A DNA stretch of 64,000 nt from Mycolicibacterium aurum (GTDB taxonomy: Bacteria; Actinomycetota; Actinomycetes; Mycobacteriales; Mycobacteriaceae), in NCBI RefSeq assembly GCF_900637195.1, contig NZ_LR134356.1, forward strand, positions 3,844,001 to 3,908,000. Direction: 5' to 3'. Below are positions 16,154-25,799 of the stretch, piece after piece (within the stretch, counting starts at the first letter, position 1; each line of letters begins with the position of its first letter). Below the pieces are notes generated by a model that was given only the letters and a program-made list of their open reading frames with translations, did no database searches and had not been told where the DNA came from. The translations under genes were made by a program, and so were the position numbers.

Positions 16154-17683
16154 ATGGTCGACTCCTCTTCTTCCCGTAGCGCCTCGCGATCCTGGTTCCC
16201 CACGGTGGGCAACCAGTTGTTCCAGCTCGCGAGCGGCAGTGCCACGTCCGTCGACCTGGTACGCCGCTCGCTGGCGGCCATCGAGGTCAGCCAGCCCACC
16301 CTCAACGCGTTCCGGGTGGTGCTGGCCGAGCAGGCCCTCGCGGACGCGGCCGCCGCCGACCGCACGCGGGCGGCCGGCACCGACGTGTCCCGACTTCCGC
16401 TGCTCGGAATCCCGATCGCGGTGAAAGACGATGTGGACGTCGCCGGCGTGCCGACCCGCTTCGGCGCGGACGGCGAGGTCCGTGTCGCCGAGGCCGACTC
16501 GGAGGTGGTGCGCCGCCTGCGCGCTGCCGGCGCGGTGATCGTGGGCAAGACCAACACCTGTGAGCTCGGGCAGTGGCCGTTCACCAGCGGCCCGGCGTTC
16601 GGGCACACCCGCAATCCGTGGTCGCGGGAGCACACTCCCGGGGGATCGTCCGGCGGCAGCGCGGCGGCCGTTGCGGCAGGACTGGTGGCCGCCGCGATCG
16701 GCTCCGACGGGGCGGGCAGTGTCCGCATCCCCGCGGCGTGGACGCACCTGGTGGGCATCAAGCCGCAACGGGGCCGCATCTCGACGTCGCCGCTGCGCGA
16801 GGCGTTCAACGGCATCACCGTCAACGGTGTGCTGGCACGCACGGTCTCCGATGCGGCGCTGGTCCTCGACGCCGCGTCGGGCAACGCTCCCGGCGATCTG
16901 CACACCCCGCCGGCGGTGACGGTGTCGGACTACGTCTCCCGGGCACCCGGCCCGCTGCGTGTCGCGGTGTCGACGAAGTTCCCGTTCACCGGTTTCCGGG
17001 CCCGCCTGCATCCCGAGATCCGCGCGGCCCTCGAGGGCGTCGCCGACCAGCTCTCCCAGCTGGGCCATTCGGTCATCCACGCCGATCCGGACTACAACCT
17101 GCGCATGTCGTGGAATTTCCTGGCACGTTCGACCTCCGGCATCCCGGAGTGGATGGACCGGCTCGGACCCGGCGTCACGTGGGACAAGCGCACGCAGGCC
17201 AACGCCCGGATGGGGTGGCTGCTGTCCCAGAACACCCTGAGGAAGGCGCGCGCACACGAGGCGACCACGCAGCAGCGCATCGGCTGGATCTTCAACCTGG
17301 CCGACGTCGTCCTGGCCCCGACCACCGCGATGCCGCCTCCCAGGGTGGACGCGTTCGACGAACTCGGCGGAATGGCCACCGACCGCATGATGATCCAGGC
17401 CTGCCCGGTGACATGGCCGTGGAACCTGCTCGGCTGGCCGTCGATCAACGTGCCCGCCGGCTTCACGTCCGACGGCCTGCCCATCGGTGTCCAGCTGATG
17501 GGTCCCGCGAACAGCGAACCTCTGCTGGTGTCGCTGGCCGCTGCGCTGGAAGCGATCAACGGCTGGGCGACCCGTCAGCCCGACACCTGGTGGGTGTCCC
17601 CGCCGCCGACAGGGACGGACCCGCGGCCCGGATTCACCCCCAATCTGACCGCTCCGGACTCGGTCACCGGTCAGGTCGCGTAA
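16154..17683 (+). CDS. amiA2: Amidase (amidase-signature family)
   Basis: A 509-residue amidase-signature hydrolase acting on an unknown amide. The catalytic triad is visible: Lys in GIPIAVKDDVDVAG (near residue 95), the Ser of GGSSGGSAAAVA (cis-Ser and nucleophile, near residue 172), and the Gly/Ser-rich AAIGSDGAGSVRIPAAW. It occupies the place of Mtb amiA2 (Rv2363) between recO and era, hence the symbol; substrate and role are not known. GTG 16151 precedes ATG 16154 directly; ATG is chosen. It is followed after 10 bases by an exported CAP-like protein, a possible operon. Confidence 0.88.
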   Translation: MVDSSSSRSASRSWFPTVGNQLFQLASGSATSVDLVRRSLAAIEVSQPTLNAFRVVLAEQALADAAAADRTRAAGTDVSRLPLLGIPIAVKDDVDVAGVPTRFGADGEVRVAEADSEVVRRLRAAGAVIVGKTNTCELGQWPFTSGPAFGHTRNPWSREHTPGGSSGGSAAAVAAGLVAAAIGSDGAGSVRIPAAWTHLVGIKPQRGRISTSPLREAFNGITVNGVLARTVSDAALVLDAASGNAPGDLHTPPAVTVSDYVSRAPGPLRVAVSTKFPFTGFRARLHPEIRAALEGVADQLSQLGHSVIHADPDYNLRMSWNFLARSTSGIPEWMDRLGPGVTWDKRTQANARMGWLLSQNTLRKARAHEATTQQRIGWIFNLADVVLAPTTAMPPPRVDAFDELGGMATDRMMIQACPVTWPWNLLGWPSINVPAGFTSDGLPIGVQLMGPANSEPLLVSLAAALEAINGWATRQPDTWWVSPPPTGTDPRPGFTPNLTAPDSVTGQVA

Positions 17684-17693
17684 TCTCCCCGCT

Positions 17694-18191
17694 GTGACCG
17701 TCAGCTTGGTGGAGCGTGCGCTTGCTGCCCTGGTGCTCGTAGGCACCGCGGCAGGCACAGCGGTGGCGGGCATGCCCACCGCCCACGCCGACAACCGACG
17801 CCTCAACGAGAGCGTGGCCGTCAACGTCTACACGATCCAGCAGCACAACGACTGCCAGACCGATCTCGAGATCAATCCGCAGTTGCAGCTGGCCGCGCAG
17901 TGGCATGCCAACGACGTGCTGCGTAACCGGGCACTCAACGCCGACATCGGCTCCGACGGGTCGACGGCACAGGTGCGGGCGAACAACGCCGGGTTCGTCG
18001 GAACCGTTGCCGAGACCGTCGCGATCAACCCGGCGCTGGCCATCAGCGGCATCGAGATCATGAACCAGTGGTACTACCGGCCCGACTACATGGCGATCAT
18101 GTCCAACTGCGCGAACACGCAGATCGGGGTGTGGTCGGAGAACAGCTTCGACCGCAGCGTGGTGGTCGCGGTATACGGCCAGCCCGGCTAG
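17694..18191 (+). CDS. Secreted CAP/SCP-like domain protein
   Basis: A 165-residue exported protein with a signal peptide (hydrophobic ALAALVLVGTAAGTAVA, cleavage near AHADN). The mature part matches a minimal CAP (SCP/PR1) fold: NPQLQLAAQWHANDVL resembles CAP motif with the metal-binding His, and AETVAINPALAISGIEIMNQW resembles the NI-W repeat region. Two Cys residues (near 53 and 140) may pair. The usual second His of CAP proteins is not evident. Function is unknown, perhaps lipid binding. GTG 17694 starts 10 bases after the amidase stop. In Mtb nothing like it lies here. Confidence 0.65.
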   Translation: MTVSLVERALAALVLVGTAAGTAVAGMPTAHADNRRLNESVAVNVYTIQQHNDCQTDLEINPQLQLAAQWHANDVLRNRALNADIGSDGSTAQVRANNAGFVGTVAETVAINPALAISGIEIMNQWYYRPDYMAIMSNCANTQIGVWSENSFDRSVVVAVYGQPG

Positions 18192-18255
18192 CGGAACTGC
18201 ACCCGACCCCACCAAACCCCGCATTCTGCATCGCCGCCCCTCTTACGCTCATAGA

Positions 18256-20913
18256 GTGCGATTGTGGTGGCCGCTTACCGGCCGCATAGAGGAGTTGCTG
18301 ACCGTCGAGGCCGCGCTCTCGACCCCGGGCGTCTCCGGCATCGTCGTCCATGGCGCGGCGGGGTTCGGCAAGAGCAGGATTGTGCGTGAGGCACTCTCGG
18401 CGGCCGAGGCGCGTGGATGGACGGCCCGGTCGGCAGTCGGCACCACCTCGGCGCGCGCAATTCCGCTGGGAGCCTTCACCGCCTGGGCGCCCTCCGGTGG
18501 AACCGAACCCGTTCAGTTGCTGCGTGGGGTCATCGAGTCACTGACCGCCGCAGCGCCAGGTGAGCCGGTGGTGATCAGTGTCGATGACGTCCATCTGCTC
18601 GACGATCTCTCAACCTTCGTGGTCCATCAGATCGTCGCGCGCCGCGCGGCGAAGGTGATCCTCACGGTGCTGGACGGAGAACCGATTCCTCCCGGGGTGC
18701 AGGACATTTGGAAGGTCGGACAGTTCGACCGCCTACATCTGCAGCCACTACCCCTCGCCGAAACCACCAGACTGCTCGCCGAGACACTGGGTGGCCCTGT
18801 GGATCCGGCCGCGGCGGAACGACTCTGGAAGCTAACCCTCGGCAATGTCCTATATCTGTGCACCATCGTTGAGCAGGAGATCGCCGACGGGCGGCTGCGC
18901 AATGTGGACGGCTACTGGCACTGGGCGGGTGATCCGACCGTGCCCTCCAGCCTGATAGAGCTGATCGAATCCCGCATCGGCGCAGCACCCGCCGCGGTCG
19001 GCGATGTCGTCGACACGCTCGCGGTGGGAGAACCCATCGAGCTGGAAGTCCTCAGGACCATCGCCCGTCCCGGCGCCGTCGAAGAGGCCGAAAATCACGG
19101 GCTCATCGCCCTGCAGCCCACCACCGCGGGCATCGATGTGCGGCTGTCACACCCCATCTACGCCGAGGTGCGCCGGCGGCGAGCCCCGGCCACCAAGCTG
19201 CGACGACTGCGTGGGCTGGTGGCCAACGAGCTCGCTGCATCCCGCGGCAAGGACGAGATTCACGTCCTGGTACGTCGGGCCAGTTTGAGCGTCGACTCCG
19301 ATCTGGCGCCCGACGCCGATCTGCTCACCAGGGGTGCCCATGGCGCGGTGTGGCTGGCGAACCTCAGCCTTGCCGACCGCCTCGCTGAAGCAGCGATCCG
19401 GGCGGGCGGTCACCCGGAACCTGATTTCATTCGTGCACATGCACTTTCGTGGCTCGGGCGCGGCCTGGAGGCCGAGGCGCTGCTGGCCGGGATCGACCTC
19501 GTTCACCTGAGCGACGCGGAACGCGCCCGCTCGACGTTCCTGCGCGCCAGCAACATGCTTTGGGCGTTGGGCGACCCGGCACGCGCGAAACTGCTGATCG
19601 ACGAGGCGGCGCACTCCGTTCTACCGCAGAATCGCAGCTACATCGACGCGTTCCTGACGGTGTACTGGTTCGCGATGGACCAGCCCACCACAGCGCTGGC
19701 CACGGCAGCGAACCTTGCGCTGGACGAACTGCCCCCGGTCGTCGGCGCCGAGGTTGCCTGGGTGCTGACCACTATCGACGGGGACGCCGGACGTGTCGCG
19801 GCCGCGGTGGACGACGCAGAGACGGGATACCTCGCCGCCACTCGATCATTCGACGCGCCACACATGCGGTTCAACATCGCGGATTCCCATGTCAGCGCCC
19901 TGGTGCTGGCCGGCCAGACCATTGACGCCGCCGACGTCGCCGCGCGAGTGCATCGACAGTCGGCAATTCTCCCCGGGGCAGCACAGTTACTCGGCCCCGC
20001 AGTGGCAGGGCGGGCTGCGCTCGGTGCGAGCGAACTACGTTCCGCATGCGACCTGCTGGAGCAGCCGGTGGCCGGGTTGCGCGTCAACCACTCTCTGGGC
20101 TGGGGCTTCCGCTACCTGATCCCGTGGGTGACGGCGCTGGCCATTCGTGGCCGCACCGCCGAGGCAGCCGCCGGCCTCGCCGCGCTCGACGATGTGCAAC
20201 GCCCCTTCCGGACGCTCGACGAAGAGCGCAGCATCGCGCACGCTTGGGTGGCCGCCGGTCAGGGTGCCGTCAGCGAAGCTATTGCCATGCTGTTGTCAGC
20301 CGCCGAAAGAGCTTCCCGTAGAGGACGTTTTGCCGCAGAAGTGCTGTGTCGCCAGAGCGCCACCCAGTTGGGAGATCGCACGAGCGCACCCCGGTTACAC
20401 GAGCTCGAGTCGATCGTAGAAGGTCCGCGCGTTGGCGTAGCGTCACGGTTTGCCACGGCACTGCGGGACGACGATGCCGCTCAGTTGGCAAACGTATCAG
20501 GGGAATTCGAGCACATGGGCGATCTCGTCGCTGCCATGGACTCCGCAGCACACGCCTCGCTGGCCCATCGCCGCAAAGGCAAGCGCGGCTCGGCGCTGGC
20601 GTGCGCGTCGCGGGCTGATGCGCTGGCCGACCAATGCGGTGCCAGCACACCGGCGCTCTGCCAGGCCAGTAGCCGTCTGCCACTCACAAATCGCGAGCAC
20701 GAGATCGTGATGCTGATCCGCGAGGGCCTATCCAATCGTGCTGTCGCCGACCGCCTGAAGCTGTCCTCGCGCACAGTCGAGAGCCATATCTACCGGGCGA
20801 TGTCGAAGACCGGGACCACTCGCCGCGAGGATCTCGCCGCGCTGCTCCCGCGCGGGCCACAGCCGAAGTCACCAATGAGCCGCCGGATGAGCGCGTCGAA
20901 GACGGCGGAGTGA
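18256..20913 (+). CDS. Large LuxR-family AAA regulator
   Basis: An 885-residue STAND-type transcription regulator. The N-terminal ATPase has Walker A GAAGFGKSRIV (near residue 36) and Walker B VVISVDDVHLL (near residue 110). A long all-alpha repeat region fills the middle, and a LuxR/GerE helix-turn-helix is at the end (LTNREHEIVMLIREGLSNRA and SSRTVESHIYRAM, near residues 815-860). It probably couples an input signal and ATP binding to activation of a promoter, but the target is unknown. GTG 18256 follows TACGCT (18244-18249) so the mRNA is likely leaderless. The cyclase/AAA gene starts one base after its stop, so they are translated from one message. Absent from this location in Mtb. Confidence 0.88.
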   Translation: MRLWWPLTGRIEELLTVEAALSTPGVSGIVVHGAAGFGKSRIVREALSAAEARGWTARSAVGTTSARAIPLGAFTAWAPSGGTEPVQLLRGVIESLTAAAPGEPVVISVDDVHLLDDLSTFVVHQIVARRAAKVILTVLDGEPIPPGVQDIWKVGQFDRLHLQPLPLAETTRLLAETLGGPVDPAAAERLWKLTLGNVLYLCTIVEQEIADGRLRNVDGYWHWAGDPTVPSSLIELIESRIGAAPAAVGDVVDTLAVGEPIELEVLRTIARPGAVEEAENHGLIALQPTTAGIDVRLSHPIYAEVRRRRAPATKLRRLRGLVANELAASRGKDEIHVLVRRASLSVDSDLAPDADLLTRGAHGAVWLANLSLADRLAEAAIRAGGHPEPDFIRAHALSWLGRGLEAEALLAGIDLVHLSDAERARSTFLRASNMLWALGDPARAKLLIDEAAHSVLPQNRSYIDAFLTVYWFAMDQPTTALATAANLALDELPPVVGAEVAWVLTTIDGDAGRVAAAVDDAETGYLAATRSFDAPHMRFNIADSHVSALVLAGQTIDAADVAARVHRQSAILPGAAQLLGPAVAGRAALGASELRSACDLLEQPVAGLRVNHSLGWGFRYLIPWVTALAIRGRTAEAAAGLAALDDVQRPFRTLDEERSIAHAWVAAGQGAVSEAIAMLLSAAERASRRGRFAAEVLCRQSATQLGDRTSAPRLHELESIVEGPRVGVASRFATALRDDDAAQLANVSGEFEHMGDLVAAMDSAAHASLAHRRKGKRGSALACASRADALADQCGASTPALCQASSRLPLTNREHEIVMLIREGLSNRAVADRLKLSSRTVESHIYRAMSKTGTTRREDLAALLPRGPQPKSPMSRRMSASKTAE

Positions 20914-20914
20914 C

Positions 20915-23900
20915 GTGAACGCCGAAGAAGCACCGAGCGCAACAGAGCTGATCTGCGGCTCCTGTTGCGCTCAGACGCGTTCGACGGGCAAATTCTGCAG
21001 CGAGTGCGGGGCGCGACTCACCCACACGAGCAGTCCGGCTGAATACAAGCAAGTGACGCTGCTGTTCGCCGACGTGGTGCGATCGATGGACCTCGCGGCC
21101 ACTCTGGACCTGGAGCGTCTGCGCGAAATCATGACCGAAGTCGTAGAGCGGTCAGCGGCTGTGCTGCGGCGCTATGGCGGCACCGTGGAGTACCACGGCG
21201 ACGGCGTAATGGCAATATTCGGTGCTCCAACAGCCTTGGAGGATCACGCTTTTCGGGCATGTATCGCCGCCCTGGCCATCCAGGACGATATCAAGCAGCT
21301 GGCCGCCGTGGTGCGGCGTCGCGACCAAGCGGCACTGCAAGTGCGGGTGGGGCTGAATTCGGGCCAGGTGATCGCTGGGGAGATCGGTGCAGGGTCCCTG
21401 GGCTATCGAGCCACCGGCAAGCAGGTCGGTTTGGCGCAGCGGATGGAATCGGTTGCTCCCCCGGGTGGCGTGATGTTGTCGGAGTCCACGGCCCTACTCG
21501 TCGAGCGGGCCGTACGGCTGGCTGAACCGGAATGGGTTCACATCAAAGGCGTCATCGAACCCGTTCCCGCGCGACGGCTGCTCGCGATCGACCCACATGC
21601 ATGCTCGGTCGGCCGCACCGAAGCGGACCTTGTCGGACGACGCCAAGAAATGGCTGCGCTCGACGCATTGTTGGAGCGCGCGATCAATCGACACGGTGGC
21701 GTGGTGAATGTGACGGGACCGCCCGGCATCGGCAAGAGCCGGGTAGCACGCGAAATTGCCGCAATCGCCCGGCATCGTCGGGTCGACGTGTTCTGGGCCT
21801 TTTGCGAATCGCACGCCACCGACGTCCCGTTCCACGCGGTGACGCGGCTACTCCGGGAGGCCACGGGTCTGACACACCTCGTCGGCGAAGAAGCGCGCGC
21901 GCGGTTGCGGACCACGATGCCCGAGGCCGACGCGCAGGATCTCCTTCTGCTCGACGATCTTCTCGGCATCGCTGACCCTGACGTGCCGGTGCCACAGATC
22001 GACCCGGATACTCGTCGGCACCGGCTGACCACGCTGATCAACACCGCATCGCTGGTCCGCACTAAACCGGTGCTGTATGTCATCGAAGACGTGCACTGGA
22101 TCGATGCGGTCAGCGAGTCGCTGTTGGGCGAGTTTCTCGCCGTCATCCCGCGAACATCGTCGATGGTGCTGATCACCAACCGCCCGGAGTACCAGGGGCC
22201 GCTCACACGGCTGGTCGGCATCGAAACCATGCCACTTGATTCACTGGGCGATTCGGACACCTCAGCCTTGATCGGGCAGCTACTGGGATCACATGCTTCG
22301 GTTGGCGAGCTCGGACTGACCATCGCCGAGCGAGCGGCCGGCAACCCGTTCTTCGCCGAGGAGATGGTGCGCGAGCTCATTCAGCGCGGCATTCTGGACG
22401 GTGAGCATGGAAGTTACATATGCCGCACGGATGTCGCCGAGGTAAGCGTCCCAGCCACAGTGCAGGCTGCCATCGGAGCACGCGTCGACCGTCAGCCCAT
22501 ACTGGCCAAACGCACGCTTCAAGCCGCATCGATCATCGGAGCCCGCTTCGGGGCGGAACTGCTTGCCGCCCTTGCCATGAAGCCGGTGTTCGATACGCTC
22601 GTCGACGCCGAGCTGATTGATCAAGTGCGGTTCACCCCGTCTGCCGAGTACGCGTTCCGACACCCGCTCATCCGGGCGGTCGTCTACGAATCGCAGCTGA
22701 AGACCGACCGCGCCGAATGGCACCGGCGCTTTGCGGCGGTGATCGAAGAGCGCGCGCCGGAGTCGGTGGAGGACAACGCAGCGCTGATCGCCGAACACCT
22801 CGAAGCAGCAGGCGAACTGCGAGCAGCGTACACCTGGCACATGCGCGCCGGCGCATGGCTCACCAACCGTGATCTGACCGCAGCCCGGCTCAGCTGGAGA
22901 AGAGCAAGCGGCATCGCCGATCTGATACCTGTCGACGATCCCGACCACCTGTCAATGCGAATAACTCCCCGGACCATGCTGTGCGCCACGGATTTACAGG
23001 CCCGTGAGGCGCAGGAGAGCCAGAGCCGCTTCGCGGAGCTGCGCGAATTATGCCGCACAGCCGGCGACGAGGTCTCGCTGGCCATCGGCATGAGCGGGCC
23101 GGCCACCGAACTCTTGTACGCGGGGCGTGTTCGTGAGGCGGCAAAACTTTCGTCCCAACAAAGGGCGCTCCTCGAGTCGATGGACGATCCCACCCCCGCC
23201 ATGGCGTTGGCGGCCACCGCCTTCTGCTGCTGGCACGGTGTGCTTGACTTCAACCAAGTCTTGCAGTGGGCGCAGACGATAGTCGACCTTGCGGCTGGTG
23301 ACCCCGTCAAGGGCGCAGGCTACGGCATCGGATCGCCCCTTGCGATCGCTTTGGCATGGCGGGGCACCGCTCGGTGGTGTCTGGGCGGCCCAGGCTGGCG
23401 AAGTGACCTGCACGATGCCGTCGCGCTGGCCCGACAAAGCAATGCGGAGACTCTCTCCGGCGCGATCGCGTGGACCTATGGTATGGCGATGCAGTACGGC
23501 GCACTCCGGGCTGATGCTTCCCTGTTGTGCGCCGCCGAGGAAGCGGTGCAGACGGCCCAGTGCGCGAGCAATGACCGCGCAATGGGATTGGCCGCGTACA
23601 CACTTGCCGTCGGCATGCTGCTCCAGGATGACGCGGCCGACCGTCGACGCGGGCTCGACCTGATGTTGATGACCCGCGAAATCTGGCTGCGCAGGCGCAT
23701 CCTCTTCCTCATCCCGGTCACCGACGTCTGGGCCGCCCAAGAATCGGTCAGGCGTGGCGATCGGGATGCCTCGATCAAGGCACTGCGCCGTGCCGTCGAC
23801 GAACTGGGCGTCGGATACCCCTTCTATTGTGTGTGGGCTACCGGCGTTCTGGTAGAGACGTTGCTGGCGCGTGGCACCCAGGGCGACCTGGCCGAAGCCC

Positions 23901-24115
23901 ACGAGGCGGTGAACTGGTTGGCGGCGCTGGCGGCAGAAAACGATTCGGTGCTGTTCGAGATCACGCTGCTGCGGCTGCGTGCGCTGTTGACCCGCGCTTA
24001 CGGCGACGAGACCGCTTACCTGGACCTGGCGGGTCGCTACAGACAATGCGCTGAATCGCTTGGCTTCGAAGGACATCTGGCATGGGCCCGAGCGATGACG
24101 GACGGCCGCCGCTAG
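20915..24115 (+). CDS. Adenylate/guanylate cyclase-like domain with AAA ATPase module
   Basis: A 1066-residue protein. An N-terminal zinc ribbon (CGSC and CSEC, near residues 14-32) precedes a class III cyclase domain (about 45-190) with both metal Asp residues in FADVVRSMD and YHGDGVMAIFG. The transition-state Asn expected in VNxAxR is Gly here (VGLAQR), so catalysis may be weak or lost. An AAA/STAND module follows with Walker A GPPGIGKSRVA (near residue 270) and Walker B VLYVIEDVHW, then a long helical-repeat region. It has no helix-turn-helix. With the upstream LuxR/AAA gene, 1 base away, the pair looks like a split version of the mycobacterial cyclase-AAA-LuxR proteins (Rv0386, Rv1358, Rv2488c). 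cNMP synthesis is not established. Confidence 0.85.
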   Translation: MNAEEAPSATELICGSCCAQTRSTGKFCSECGARLTHTSSPAEYKQVTLLFADVVRSMDLAATLDLERLREIMTEVVERSAAVLRRYGGTVEYHGDGVMAIFGAPTALEDHAFRACIAALAIQDDIKQLAAVVRRRDQAALQVRVGLNSGQVIAGEIGAGSLGYRATGKQVGLAQRMESVAPPGGVMLSESTALLVERAVRLAEPEWVHIKGVIEPVPARRLLAIDPHACSVGRTEADLVGRRQEMAALDALLERAINRHGGVVNVTGPPGIGKSRVAREIAAIARHRRVDVFWAFCESHATDVPFHAVTRLLREATGLTHLVGEEARARLRTTMPEADAQDLLLLDDLLGIADPDVPVPQIDPDTRRHRLTTLINTASLVRTKPVLYVIEDVHWIDAVSESLLGEFLAVIPRTSSMVLITNRPEYQGPLTRLVGIETMPLDSLGDSDTSALIGQLLGSHASVGELGLTIAERAAGNPFFAEEMVRELIQRGILDGEHGSYICRTDVAEVSVPATVQAAIGARVDRQPILAKRTLQAASIIGARFGAELLAALAMKPVFDTLVDAELIDQVRFTPSAEYAFRHPLIRAVVYESQLKTDRAEWHRRFAAVIEERAPESVEDNAALIAEHLEAAGELRAAYTWHMRAGAWLTNRDLTAARLSWRRASGIADLIPVDDPDHLSMRITPRTMLCATDLQAREAQESQSRFAELRELCRTAGDEVSLAIGMSGPATELLYAGRVREAAKLSSQQRALLESMDDPTPAMALAATAFCCWHGVLDFNQVLQWAQTIVDLAAGDPVKGAGYGIGSPLAIALAWRGTARWCLGGPGWRSDLHDAVALARQSNAETLSGAIAWTYGMAMQYGALRADASLLCAAEEAVQTAQCASNDRAMGLAAYTLAVGMLLQDDAADRRRGLDLMLMTREIWLRRRILFLIPVTDVWAAQESVRRGDRDASIKALRRAVDELGVGYPFYCVWATGVLVETLLARGTQGDLAEAHEAVNWLAALAAENDSVLFEITLLRLRALLTRAYGDETAYLDLAGRYRQCAESLGFEGHLAWARAMTDGRR

Positions 24116-24116
24116 C

Positions 24117-25700
24117 TCAATGAGAGCCACCTCCATCAACGTCTGCGGACGAATCACCTGCTGAGGAACTTTCTTCAGCAGGCGCCGAAGCCTTCGGCAT
24201 TGACGAGGCGGACGACGACCCCTCAGACGTCGCCGTTCCGACAGCCGTAGTTTCGGTCGGCTCCTGGTCCGCTACTTCGATCGAGTCTTCAACCGCCTCA
24301 GTGCCTTCCGACCCGCCACCAGTTGGCAGATCGGTGGTCGTAGATACATGTCCGTCTTCAGCCGCGGCTTCCATCGAATCCTCCTCGGCGGCGTCAGCCG
24401 GCATCGCCTGCTCGGTGTGGGGCGCGACGGTCGTAGTCACCAAGGTCTGAACGACCTCTGTCTCAACGACTTCGGCAGGTGGTTCCGCATCGATAACAGG
24501 GACGGCGGTTTCGGGTATCGGCGGCAAGCCGACCAGAGCCAACGCGTTGTCGATGCCTTCACCGATCGCGGCGCCGAGAGAGGCGAACACCGTCGCCGCG
24601 TCGAGTTTCGGGAACAACCGCGCAGGTGTCGGCTCCCACAGCGGGATGCTGCGGTCATAACCGAGTTCGACGAGCACCCTGAAGAACGGCTCGACCACAT
24701 CGATCAGCGGCTCGGGCACACCGAGCATGCGTAGCGGAGCAAACAACGGCAGATCCCGGGTCTCGAAGAAGTAGAAGGTGGAGTCACCATGGGTGCCTTG
24801 GTACGCCGGCGAAGTCGTCTGATCTGCCGGCAAGCTGACGTCGAAAGGACGCGTGTGTAGGTAGAGGATGCCCAGGACGGCGTTCAGATCGGCGATGAGG
24901 TTGATCGGATACAACGGAAAGTCGGCGAAGCCGTCGTACTGCGTGGAAATCACGACCGAGTCGAAGACGGTGTCGGTCGGCGCAGGCCCGTTGAACGTCC
25001 AATCGAGAATCGGGATGTAGACGCCCGGGAACCGGGCATACAAGCCGCCGTTGGGCACATTGACCGAACCTTGCAGCACGAAGTCGACATCGGGCGCCGC
25101 CTCGCCCTCCGGGTATTGCTCAGCTAGCTTCTTCTTGACGACGTTGGCAACGCCCGCACCCAGTGACAGGCCGTAAATCACGACACTGTCGGAGGGATAT
25201 TCGGTTAAGGCAGCTTCCAGGTTGGCGGCCCCCGCCTCGATCGATTGATCAGCGGTGAGGTCGAACAACCCAGAGAGCTTCCACCACGGCTCATCGGGCC
25301 AGGATGGACCGCCGGGCCCAAAGATTCTGGGATCCCCGAACACAGACCCGAGAAGCCGCAACACCCCGGTGAGCGGCCAAGACTCCCCTGGAGCCGTCAC
25401 CGCGACCGGCGTGATGGTCTGATCCGGATGAGTCGGCGTTACGAACCTGTCCATGATCGCCTTAACGCCGGCGTCGTCCCAGGTCGGACAGGTGATACCG
25501 CACACCAGCAGCGCGGTGGAGTCAGCAGACAGTCTCACGGCCGGCGAGATCGGTGAAACCGCGACCGGTGCAACAGTGATCATCGTGGCCAACAGGGAAA
25601 CGCCGAGCGACGCCGTCGCGCGCGTCGCTTTGCGACAGCGCTGTCGCATTCCGGGTGTGCCCGCCGCACAGCCCCGACCGAAGTGATGTGTGTTGCCCAT
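24117..25700 (-). CDS. PE-PPE-domain serine hydrolase, exported
   Basis: A 527-residue protein with a signal peptide (GVSLLATMITVAPVAVSPISPAVR, after a basic start) and a PE-PPE C-terminal-type alpha/beta hydrolase domain (about residues 60-390). Features are LLVCGITCPTW near the start, the nucleophile elbow YGLSLGAGVAN with Ser near residue 177, and the helical cap beyond. There is no PE or PPE domain. The last 130 residues are low-complexity, acidic and Ser/Thr/Glu-rich, probably surface-exposed. Related domains show esterase activity on lipid substrates. ATG 25700 gives MGNTHHFGRGCAAG; a later start nearer the signal core is possible. It converges with the cyclase gene with a single base between stops and belongs to the accessory block. 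Confidence 0.75.
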   Translation of the reverse strand: MGNTHHFGRGCAAGTPGMRQRCRKATRATASLGVSLLATMITVAPVAVSPISPAVRLSADSTALLVCGITCPTWDDAGVKAIMDRFVTPTHPDQTITPVAVTAPGESWPLTGVLRLLGSVFGDPRIFGPGGPSWPDEPWWKLSGLFDLTADQSIEAGAANLEAALTEYPSDSVVIYGLSLGAGVANVVKKKLAEQYPEGEAAPDVDFVLQGSVNVPNGGLYARFPGVYIPILDWTFNGPAPTDTVFDSVVISTQYDGFADFPLYPINLIADLNAVLGILYLHTRPFDVSLPADQTTSPAYQGTHGDSTFYFFETRDLPLFAPLRMLGVPEPLIDVVEPFFRVLVELGYDRSIPLWEPTPARLFPKLDAATVFASLGAAIGEGIDNALALVGLPPIPETAVPVIDAEPPAEVVETEVVQTLVTTTVAPHTEQAMPADAAEEDSMEAAAEDGHVSTTTDLPTGGGSEGTEAVEDSIEVADQEPTETTAVGTATSEGSSSASSMPKASAPAEESSSAGDSSADVDGGGSH

Positions 25701-25799
25701 GATCCGCCCTCTTCGTCAGTCCTGGCGGAACGGTGGCTTGCCGCGTCTGATCTGGAGTTCCGCGAGGCGAATCTTTCTCGCATGCGGCGCGGGGCATCT

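Noticed and set aside
16091..17824. N-terminal extension of the RecO frame
   Set aside because: Antisense to the amidase; RecO begins at the conserved MRLYRDRAVVLRQHKLGEAD.
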